NCBI RefSeq assembly: GCF_009938205.1
Contig: NZ_AP019655.1
Coordinates: forward strand, 434,001 to 498,000
DNA from: Vibrio panuliri
GTDB lineage: Bacteria; Pseudomonadota; Gammaproteobacteria; Enterobacterales; Vibrionaceae
DNA length: 64,000 nt
Direction of reading: 5' to 3'
In this document: positions 52,301-58,750 of the stretch, piece by piece
Layout: the number at the start of each line of letters is the position of its first letter
Position numbering within the stretch: the stretch's first letter is position 1
Program-made: the position numbers and the translations under genes
Notes under the pieces: generated by a model
The model's database searches: none
Seen by the model: only the letters and a program-made list of their open reading frames with translations
What the model was told of the DNA's origin: nothing

Positions 52301-54181
52301 TTGGTCGTCTCCGGCTTCGCCAAACAATTGGTTGTTGCCTTGTTGACCGAATAGTTGGTCATCGCCACCGCCAGCAAAGACTTGGTCGTTGCCTTCTCCG
52401 GAGTAAATTGTGTCGGCTCCCTCACCAGCAAATGCTTTGTCGTGACCGCTGCCAAGCGTGATAGTATCGCTCCCGCTACCCGTGTAGACGGTGTCATGCT
52501 CGGTGCCTGAATCTACGATATTGTCACCGTCGCCAGCAAAAATCGTATCGTGACCAGAGTCGGTGGTAATGGTGTCAGCACCGCTGCCTGCGTACATTAA
52601 GTCATCACCTGAGCCTGTCACGAGTGTGTTGTCACCATCGCCCGCGTAGATGGTGTCGTGACCTTCACCAGTGGTGATCGCGTCGTGCCCAGAATCCGTG
52701 TAAATGGTGTCGTCACCACTGCCGGAATCGATGGTGTTGTTACCCGTCTCGCCAAATACGGTATCGTTGCCCGCACCAGTGTCGATGATATCGTCGCCGC
52801 TGCCTGCATAGACTTGGTCATCACCTAAACCGGTGGTGATGTTATCAATGCCTTCATTGGCATGCACAATATCGTCACCATCACCGCCATCAATGGTGTC
52901 ATTACCCTCGCCACCGAATAGTTGGTCATCACCTTGACCACCGAGTAGGGTGTCGTCTCCTGCGTCACCGTAAAGGGTATCGTTGCCTTCACCACCAATG
53001 AGTTGGTCGTCGCCTAACTCGCCGACTAATGTGTCATGGCCTTCGTCACCACTAACGATGTCATCACCGTCGCCACCAAGAAGTAAATCTGCGCCAGTTC
53101 CACCGGAAATCGTGTCTTGCCCTTGACCGCCGAGTACAAAGTCATTGCCTGCACCAGCAGCTATAGTATCGTCGCCTTCCTCACCATGAATTTCATCTGC
53201 CCCCGCATTGCCTTCAAGTTGGTCAGCGCCTTTACCACCAAATAGTTTGTCGTCACCTTCGCCGCCAAGCAGTGTGTCTTGACCGTCATCACCGATTAAT
53301 GTGTCATTGCCGTCGCCACCTTCAAGGTAGTCATCGCCTAACTCACCCATCAAAAGGTCGTCACCGTCTCCACCATAAAGGGAGTCATCACCATCTGAGC
53401 CGAGAAGGGTATCGTTGTCGGCGCCACCATACAGGGTGTCATCGCCCGAACCTCCGACTAGGACATCATCGCCAGTGCCGCCATACAGTGTGTCATCGTT
53501 GATGTCGCCATCGAGAAAATCGTTTCCTTCCCCACCGTAAATGGTGTCATCGCCTTGTTGTCCTTTTAGAATATCGTCACCCGCACCACCGTCGATGGTA
53601 TCGTTATAGATATTACGAACCTGTACGCTCATGTCGTCGAGCTGCGAGATAGGCTGATTCTCCTCATCGATAAACGTAATCACCACGCTACCGTCGTCGG
53701 GGAGCTTGGCTTGTGGGATATCAATGTCTACCTTTATTTCACCGTTCTCGTCCACGGTTGCAGCTTGCGTCGCAATTACCGCGCCTTTCTCATCACTAAT
53801 TTCGATGGTTATCTCTTCGCCTTGCTCAAAGCCCGACGCCGAAGTAGAAGTTTGCACAGCTTGATTGACGATATACTTGTCGACTCTAAGAGAGTGACTA
53901 ATTTGCTCGCCTTGCTCAGGAGAGTACTCGTAGACTGTGGCGGCAGTTCCCCATGAATCATCACTGCTTGTCGGTTGGGATTCTTCCTCGTTGGTACCGT
54001 ATTCAACGTCACCCAGAACAGTATCAGCGCCATCGCCAGACTTGATGTTATCACTGCCTTCGCCAGCCGTGACAAAATCATCTCCGCCAAGCGTGGAAAT
54101 CTCATCATTACCAGATTGGCTGTTTACTGCGTCATCTTGTTCTGTACCAACAATCAGATCGTCGTGTTTTGTTCCTTCCAT
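49319..54181 (-). CDS. Giant secreted RTX calcium-binding repeat protein, candidate matrix protein
   Basis: 1620 residues, strongly acidic, with no signal peptide. It has a short RTX block (about 15-60), a linker with an Ig-like beta domain (about 120-190), then an almost unbroken array of nonapeptide repeats GGxGxDxLx from about 195 to 1470. A non-repeat C-terminal tail (about 1480-1620) holds the probable type I secretion signal. No protease, lipase, lyase or toxin domain is visible, so it is likely structural, folding on meeting calcium outside the cell. The V. vulnificus matrix protein CabA with exporter CabBC is a functional parallel. A sigma-54-type promoter and AGGAG site precede the ATG. 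Confidence 0.92.
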   Translation of the reverse strand: MEGTKHDDLIVGTEQDDAVNSQSGNDEISTLGGDDFVTAGEGSDNIKSGDGADTVLGDVEYGTNEEESQPTSSDDSWGTAATVYEYSPEQGEQISHSLRVDKYIVNQAVQTSTSASGFEQGEEITIEISDEKGAVIATQAATVDENGEIKVDIDIPQAKLPDDGSVVITFIDEENQPISQLDDMSVQVRNIYNDTIDGGAGDDILKGQQGDDTIYGGEGNDFLDGDINDDTLYGGTGDDVLVGGSGDDTLYGGADNDTLLGSDGDDSLYGGDGDDLLMGELGDDYLEGGDGNDTLIGDDGQDTLLGGEGDDKLFGGKGADQLEGNAGADEIHGEEGDDTIAAGAGNDFVLGGQGQDTISGGTGADLLLGGDGDDIVSGDEGHDTLVGELGDDQLIGGEGNDTLYGDAGDDTLLGGQGDDQLFGGEGNDTIDGGDGDDIVHANEGIDNITTGLGDDQVYAGSGDDIIDTGAGNDTVFGETGNNTIDSGSGDDTIYTDSGHDAITTGEGHDTIYAGDGDNTLVTGSGDDLMYAGSGADTITTDSGHDTIFAGDGDNIVDSGTEHDTVYTGSGSDTITLGSGHDKAFAGEGADTIYSGEGNDQVFAGGGDDQLFGQQGNNQLFGEAGDDQLTAGLNASELYGGSGQDTLIGSEESDKLYGGADDDTITANGGDDIIEGNDGDDSISAGDGHDTVFGGQGADHILGEKGNDTLIGDGGDDTLLGGEGDDILVGGQGADMLDGGSGRSEIYGEDGDDTLISADQADLLSGGAGNDTITSGLGDDTVFAGSGDDQVDTGAGNDTVYGESGSNTIQTGLGDDTVYGGTDADTINSGEGSDQVFAGDGADTIDAGEGDDHIDAGDGNDLVMGGKGNDALFGGAGDDEIIGGEGFDFIAGGAGNDTIRDDGQDTILGEQGNDTLYAAQTGSHNIFGGEGDDTLIGSDVADTLYGGADDDTITGGDGDDVLFAGEGTDTIDAGLGDDEVYGEAGRNTVSLGEGQDTLYGGAGSDIARGGLGNDTLYGAAGNDNLSGEQGEDLIDAGEGNDTVSGGEENDLIFGGAGNDTLSGDSGDDELYSGTGNDQLFGGEGQDKLVAEGGTNTLSGGADDDTLLGGSGADTLLGGEGDDYIEDESDNNIVDGGDGKDTIKLSGANNTVSGGLGDDTIESSGAGSSTIDGGDGADLIKVSGDNNQLSGGEGNDTIQVSGSGFNQVDGGAGNDLITAQGGANLISAGTGDDVVTVSGGTNTIEGGEGRDQITTGSGVDVLRGDAGQDTLSAGDGADTLYGGDDNDKLYGGSGDDTLSGDDGDDSIWGQNDHDTLAGGLGNDYLSGGSGNDTLSGNQGNDTLRGDSGDDELWGGEGNDNLGGGGGADKLYGEEGDDTLSGNGGNDMLYGAQGDDKLSGGSGEDYVSGGEGNDTLSGNDNADTLDGGLGNDTLSGDAGDDTLFGQTGDDLLDGGSGVDQLFGGAGNDTLVFDADEISAGEGNMVHFSGGADFDVLLVENDNQSNMIDMSHNAFQELEGVNINSTDTELALALDKIAANNTAGETAGQFVCTGASSIELSGWGWQLTESNIEMSDSLQSIYQASNIDTGSLYGYRFENESGQEVVLWSDLDSNEINFPETNDV
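49790..53600 (-). repeat. RTX nonapeptide-coding tandem repeat block
   Basis: About 3.8 kb of degenerate 27-base units encoding GGxGxDxLx. Unit edges vary: sub-blocks are rich in GSGDDTI, in TGAGNDTVFGE, or in hydrophobic SGxNNxxSGG variants around 50.4-50.8 kb. This suggests growth by several rounds of segment duplication. Confidence 0.9.
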
Positions 54182-54206
54182 GAGTCTTCTCCTAGCCTGA
54201 GTGTAG

Positions 54207-54232
54207 AATCTGACTAAAGCAAGTGTGATACC
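54207..54232 (-). promoter_or_regulatory. Sigma-54 (-24/-12) promoter of the RTX gene
   Basis: The reverse strand reads TGGTATCACACTTGCTTT: GG at 54232-54231 and GC at 54220-54219 with exactly 10 bases between, and a full TTGCTTT -12 part. The predicted start is near 54207, about 26 bases before the ATG at 54181, with AGGAG between. The -24 part matches only as TGG-A. Confidence 0.65.
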
Positions 54233-54326
54233 AGATTCATAATTTATGGTTATTTTTTAAGATTAGACTTTGGTGAGGAATTTGCTACGAAAGTTTACTT
54301 ATGCAGAGAAAACAATGACAAAGAGG

Positions 54327-55334
54327 CTAAAATGCGAAGCTATAGGCGAGGGTAATCGTGCCGTCTTTGAACCGTCCAGTGTCTTCACCGCGTTCGGAGG
54401 AGCGCCAGCGATTCCCAGAATAATTATTATATTGCAAAGTGATGGTACCTGGTCGCCAATCAAAATAGCCAAAACCGTAGGTAAAATCGGGGTTCCATGG
54501 TTGCTGTTGTGATTTGTCAAAATAATAAAACGCGGTGCCGTTGATATACCAGTTACCAAAAATCGAATACTTGCAACCAAGACTGATGGTTTGCAAGCCT
54601 GTTTGATATGAGGTCGAGTCGAGGTCAAAAAACTCCGGTGTGTAGTTGTAATCGACTTGGCAACCAATTGCGCCATCCGGGGTAAAGGTTAACCAGTCTT
54701 TGACCGGGTTAGTAATCGGAAACTTCCAGCCAAGAGACCAAGTCCCTTGTTTGAAGTTGGTGACTTTTTCGCCCTCTGAAGGATTGAACCGATTCCCACC
54801 ATAATTTGAATAGACCAAACTCAATGTATAAGGTCGCCAGTCACTGTAACCAAATACATAGGTAAAGTCTGGGTTCCACGCTTGCTGTTGATCGCTATCC
54901 CAATAGTAGTAAGCCGTGCCTGAAATAAACCAAGCCCCAGCGATTGAGTACTTAAGCGACAGGGTGGACGTCGTATTGTTGTTGCTTGGCCCGCTAGTCG
55001 CTCCCGGTGGAAGATTGGCGGATTCTGTCTCTGCAAGCGGGTGGTGATAGCCGATGTTGCCACTTAAACCATCGAGAAAAGTGCGATTCTCCCACTCTTG
55101 ATAAGGAAAATCGAATGAACTGCTGACGCCTTTCCAAATATCATCAAACGTGGTGTCTTCTACCTCTGGTTGTATGGAGGGCGTTGTTTGAGTCAGTACA
55201 TGTGGTGAAGGTTTGACTGCATGGGGACTTGTATTGGCGTGGTAGGTATCCGCGTAAGCGAATATCCCTGGATAGGCCAAGGGAGAAATCAGTACCAAAC
55301 GTGCTAGCCATTTCACCAATTTTACATCTTCCAT
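54327..55334 (-). CDS. Outer-membrane beta-barrel protein with internal duplication
   Basis: This 335-residue protein has a signal peptide ending IFAYA, then a proline-rich stretch (about 30-60), then beta strands. Two homologous blocks occur (about 120-195 and 250-335). Each runs KYSI.G.W.I.GTA.YY, QQ.WNPDFTY.FGY.DWRP, Y.NY.GNR. The last residue is Phe after aromatic alternation (AYSFAF), the usual signal for insertion by BAM. I do not recognise a named family; it could be a glycan channel or surface barrel. It lies just upstream of the RTX gene on the same strand, 145 bases apart. Confidence 0.7.
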   Translation of the reverse strand: MEDVKLVKWLARLVLISPLAYPGIFAYADTYHANTSPHAVKPSPHVLTQTTPSIQPEVEDTTFDDIWKGVSSSFDFPYQEWENRTFLDGLSGNIGYHHPLAETESANLPPGATSGPSNNNTTSTLSLKYSIAGAWFISGTAYYYWDSDQQQAWNPDFTYVFGYSDWRPYTLSLVYSNYGGNRFNPSEGEKVTNFKQGTWSLGWKFPITNPVKDWLTFTPDGAIGCQVDYNYTPEFFDLDSTSYQTGLQTISLGCKYSIFGNWYINGTAFYYFDKSQQQPWNPDFTYGFGYFDWRPGTITLQYNNYSGNRWRSSERGEDTGRFKDGTITLAYSFAF

Positions 55335-55544
55335 AACGTTGATTGTGAAGGTGTGTTAGCAAGGTCAAGAATAAGACCTAAGGCAAAGAAAAATATACCA
55401 AATTATTTGCATTGCCACTGATTGAGTCTAACCTAAAGTTATAGAGCTTGCTAAATAAAGCGTCGATCAGTGATCCAGTTAAACTTTCTTAACTGAAAAA
55501 CATTGAGCGAAGAATAAAAACTAAAAGTAATCAAAAGGCTAGGG
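55335..55544. promoter_or_regulatory. Divergent gap, barrel gene / partner-switch operon
   Basis: 210 bases, AT-rich, must hold promoters for both directions. I checked for GG-N10-GC spacing on both strands and found none. No clear operator seen. Confidence 0.3.
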
Positions 55545-56798
55545 ATGAAGGAAATTCTGCTGGTGGATGATAGCCGAACCATCCTGATTTATATGGGTTC
55601 GGTCTTGAAGTCGAAAGGATTTAAGGTCTTTACCGCAACAAGTGGTGAGGAGGCCTTAAGGGTGCTTGCTGAGCAGGACTCTATTCAGTTTGTCCTATCT
55701 GATTGGTTGATGCCAGGCATGAGTGGTATTGAACTCTGTCAAACCCTGAAAAATCGCGAGTTTGGACGCTATATCTTCTTTGTTCTCCTCTCTTCCAAAA
55801 ACGACCAAGAATCGATTGTGACAGGTATTGATGCTGGCGCCGATGACTTTATCGACAAGAAAACCTCAGTTGAAGAACTCGAAGCTCGTGTACGAGCTGG
55901 ATTTAGAACTTTAGCACTACACAATGAAGTGGTACTAAAGAATCAGGAGTTAGATACGGCTTATGAGACCATTAAGCGTGACTTGGATTCGGCTGGTGAC
56001 CTCATAAAGCAAATCCTACCCAAGCAGAAGCATTTCCCAGCCCTTGAGTTAAGTTATATCTCCATTCCAAGTGCACAAATTGGTGGGGATATGCTGGGTT
56101 ATATGCAGCTAGATGAGTCAAATGTCGCTTTTTATTTAATTGATGTTGCGGGACACGGCGTTTCCTCGGCCTTGATGTCGTTTTCAGTACAGCAAAGCTT
56201 ATCCAATGTCAGTACAGATGCGTCAATTTTGCTCCGTGAAACGGAACAGGGTAAGCAAATTGTGCCACCGGAAAAAGTGGTCGAAAAACTTAATCAAATA
56301 TATGCCAGTGCATCGAGCAATATGCTCTATTTCACCATGATTTACGCAGTCCTCAATACCCAAACTGGGGTGCTTTCTTACTGCTGTGCTGGTCATCCTC
56401 CACTAGTGTGGTATCGCGACAGTGACACGACAGCAGAGCTTATTGGCCATGATAATTTTGTAGTGGGCGCTTTTGAAGATATTGAGTATCAGTCTGAGTC
56501 TATTCAGTTGCAAGCAGGGGATAGAATTTGGTTCTATTCCGATGGCATTACAGAGGCTGATAACGGTACAGGGCAGTTCTCAGAAGATGGTCTGAGAGAT
56601 TTAATTTCAAACCTCAATCAATACCCGACGCAACAGCAGACATCAGTGTTGGTCAAGTCGGTTCAAGATTGGCGACAAACTGATAGCTTCGACGATGATG
56701 TTAGTATTTTGGTCGCGGAATGGAAAGGTTCAAATAAGGGAGAAAACGTATGCGATATGAAGTTAACCAAGACGGCGACTGCACCGTTTTTCGAATAG
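55545..56798 (+). CDS. Receiver-PP2C (RsbU/SpoIIE-like) serine phosphatase
   Basis: 417 residues. The receiver domain (about 1-120) has acidic residues in LLVDDS, the acceptor D53 in LSDWLMPG, and the conserved Ser and Lys (LLSSK, DKK). A short helical linker leads to a PP2C domain (about 170-400) with metal-binding aspartates in IGGDMLGY, DVAGHG, SDGITEADN and DDDVSIL. Phosphorylation would switch on dephosphorylation of the STAS protein encoded next. The gene overlaps the STAS gene by 49 bases, which fixes the stoichiometry of the two. Confidence 0.94.
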   Translation: MKEILLVDDSRTILIYMGSVLKSKGFKVFTATSGEEALRVLAEQDSIQFVLSDWLMPGMSGIELCQTLKNREFGRYIFFVLLSSKNDQESIVTGIDAGADDFIDKKTSVEELEARVRAGFRTLALHNEVVLKNQELDTAYETIKRDLDSAGDLIKQILPKQKHFPALELSYISIPSAQIGGDMLGYMQLDESNVAFYLIDVAGHGVSSALMSFSVQQSLSNVSTDASILLRETEQGKQIVPPEKVVEKLNQIYASASSNMLYFTMIYAVLNTQTGVLSYCCAGHPPLVWYRDSDTTAELIGHDNFVVGAFEDIEYQSESIQLQAGDRIWFYSDGITEADNGTGQFSEDGLRDLISNLNQYPTQQQTSVLVKSVQDWRQTDSFDDDVSILVAEWKGSNKGENVCDMKLTKTATAPFFE

Positions 56799-57082
56799 AC
56801 GAAGAACGTTTTGATGCAAAACTAGCTCCGGAGTTTCGTGCGCAGATCGAAAGCGTAATGAGTGAGCTTTCTCCTCATTTGGTGCTGGATATTGGTGCGG
56901 TGAAGTTTATGGATAGCAGTGGTCTGGGCGCCGTTATGGGTGTTTATAAGCTGCTGCGTGATAAAAAAATCAGTGTGGCTTGCCCACAAAAGCCAGTGCA
57001 AGATTTGTTTAAACTGACGCGAATGGATCGTTTGATTAAAACATACGACAGTGTTGAATCGGCGACAACGGCACAAGTGTGA
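56750..57082 (+). CDS. STAS-domain anti-sigma-factor-antagonist-like protein
   Basis: This 110-residue single STAS domain has DIGAVKFMDSSGLGAVMG, in which S57 is the phosphorylatable serine of SpoIIAA/RsbV-type proteins. It starts inside the phosphatase gene after GGGAGAAAACGT. It should bind the RsbW-like kinase encoded at 58.2 kb when unphosphorylated. No sigma factor is encoded in the window, so as with SypA in V. fischeri the output may be a biosynthetic protein rather than a sigma factor (inference). Confidence 0.93.
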   Translation: MRYEVNQDGDCTVFRIDEERFDAKLAPEFRAQIESVMSELSPHLVLDIGAVKFMDSSGLGAVMGVYKLLRDKKISVACPQKPVQDLFKLTRMDRLIKTYDSVESATTAQV

Positions 57083-57092
57083 GGAGCTAGCA

Positions 57093-58214
57093 ATGAAAGG
57101 AATGATTCTCGCTGCTGGCAAAGGAACTCGCGTTAGACCGATAACTCAGTCTATTCCCAAGCCAATGATTCCTATTTTGGGAAAACCGGTCATGGAGTCG
57201 ATGATTGAGCTGTTTGCGCAACACAATGTTCGTAAAATTATGGTCAACACCAGTCATCTTGCAGAGGTGATCGAAGGGTATTTTGGTGATGGTCATCATT
57301 TTGATGTCCAGTTGTCGTATTCCTACGAAGGCGAGTTGGTTGATGGCGAATACGTCAGCAAGGCTTTAGGCTCGGCTGGTGGGATGAAAAAAATCCAAGA
57401 GTTTTCGGGATTTTTTGACGAAACTTTCGTCGTAGTTTGTGGTGACGCGTGGATCGACCTGGATCTAACGGAAGCGATTCGTCGCCATAAAAAGCTCGGT
57501 GGGATTGCCACGATTATCACCAAAGACGTATTGCCTGATGACGTAGAAAAATATGGTGTAGTTGTGACTGATTCCCGTGGTCAGGTCACCAGTTTCCAAG
57601 AAAAACCGAGCAAAGAAGAAGCGTTGTCGACCAAAATCAACACCGGGATTTACATTTTTGAGCCTGCGATATTTGACTACATTCCCAAAGATCAAGAGTT
57701 CGACATCGGTAGTGAGCTTTTTCCTCTATTGGTAGAAAAACGTCTTCCTTTCTACGCGGTTGATTTGAAGTTTCAATGGCTAGATGTGGGTAATATCCAT
57801 GATATTTGGGGTGTGACGCGAGATATTCTAGATGGCAAGGTACCAGGTTATCGTATTCCCGGTACGCAAATCAGAGCGGGAATTTGGTTAGGCATTAATA
57901 CCGTGGTTGATTTGGATAAGTGCAATATCCAACCTCCAGTCGTGATTGGGAGTGGTTGCAAAATTGACGATACGGCATCCGTGATTGGTCCCGCGTTGAT
58001 TGGCGCGAATTGCGAGCTAGATGCCAACTGTCGTGTGCAAGAGTCGCTTATTTTCGACAATATTCACGTTGAGTCTGATGCCGTGGTTGAGCAGCAGACA
58101 ATATTTGGCAACTACTGTATTGGGCACGATGGCAAACCTTGCGAGGATCAGCGTTGGCAACATTTGCGTTCCAGTCCCAAAGAGCGAGTGTCTGACGCCC
58201 TCAAGTCGATATAA
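57093..58214 (+). CDS. Sugar-1-phosphate nucleotidyltransferase
   Basis: The ATG at 57093 after GAGGAG gives 373 residues. The N-terminal GT-A-like domain has MILAAGKGTRVRP, SIPKPMIPILGKP and metal-binding GDAWIDLD. The C-terminal part (about 265-345) has left-handed beta-helix hexapeptides (IGSGCKIDDTASVIGPALIG). It is closest in layout to GDP-mannose or glucose-1-phosphate pyrophosphorylases and would supply an activated sugar to the glycosyltransferase. The exact sugar is not determined. It is placed between two partner-switch genes. Confidence 0.88.
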   Translation: MKGMILAAGKGTRVRPITQSIPKPMIPILGKPVMESMIELFAQHNVRKIMVNTSHLAEVIEGYFGDGHHFDVQLSYSYEGELVDGEYVSKALGSAGGMKKIQEFSGFFDETFVVVCGDAWIDLDLTEAIRRHKKLGGIATIITKDVLPDDVEKYGVVVTDSRGQVTSFQEKPSKEEALSTKINTGIYIFEPAIFDYIPKDQEFDIGSELFPLLVEKRLPFYAVDLKFQWLDVGNIHDIWGVTRDILDGKVPGYRIPGTQIRAGIWLGINTVVDLDKCNIQPPVVIGSGCKIDDTASVIGPALIGANCELDANCRVQESLIFDNIHVESDAVVEQQTIFGNYCIGHDGKPCEDQRWQHLRSSPKERVSDALKSI

Positions 58215-58227
58215 AAAGGAAATAAGG

Positions 58228-58695
58228 ATGACCAATAGCCCAACTCGGCGTTTTGGCAGTACTTATCCTAGCTCATTAGATGCATCGCGTGATGCATGTG
58301 CTGAGCTCAACAAGTTTTGGCAACTTACCGGAATAGAAGAGGCGGTTTCTGCGCAAGTTGAACTTTGTATTGTTGAGATGATGAATAATGCCTTCTTGCA
58401 CGCATACCAACAACAAGAAGGCTTACCAATAGAGCTAGTATGCGAGTTGTTTACCGATTCAACGCCTTATTTAACTCTGTCAGTGTCTGACTGCGGCTCA
58501 GCGATGTCGCAGCAAGAGCTAGACAGTAAGTTGAACAATCAGTTTATCGAGCCAGATCCTGATGACGACACAACTTGGACGACATCCGGACGTGGCTTCA
58601 TCATTGTGTCGAGCTTGATGGACTCAGTGGAACTCAAAACGGAAGGTGACAAAAACACCTTTGTAATGAAGAAAGAGCTTTCGGAAATCGATTAG
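58228..58695 (+). CDS. RsbW/SpoIIAB-like anti-sigma-type serine kinase
   Basis: The ATG at 58228, after AAGGAAATAAGG, gives 155 residues. It is a GHKL ATPase domain with N-box VEMMNNAFLHAY, DCGSAMS in the G1 place and SGRGFIIVSSLMD. It would phosphorylate the STAS protein at 56.75 kb, opposed by the PP2C phosphatase. It lies directly before the glycosyltransferase gene (55 bases), so the operon couples signalling and synthesis. Confidence 0.9.
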   Translation: MTNSPTRRFGSTYPSSLDASRDACAELNKFWQLTGIEEAVSAQVELCIVEMMNNAFLHAYQQQEGLPIELVCELFTDSTPYLTLSVSDCGSAMSQQELDSKLNNQFIEPDPDDDTTWTTSGRGFIIVSSLMDSVELKTEGDKNTFVMKKELSEID

Positions 58696-58750
58696 TTCAA
58701 GCATGAAACAGATTGGCTAGATAAAGACAATAAGAATAGGGAGAACAAGG

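Noticed and set aside
49783..54217. Several open frames of 60-134 codons opposite or overlapping the RTX gene
   Set aside because: They are by-products of the biased Gly/Asp repeat codons; they have low-complexity His/Arg/Ser-rich products and no ribosome sites.
54240..54330. SypG-type activator box upstream of the RTX promoter
   Set aside because: The closest string on the reverse strand (TTTCTCTGCATAA) does not fit the TTCTCANNNTGC pattern.
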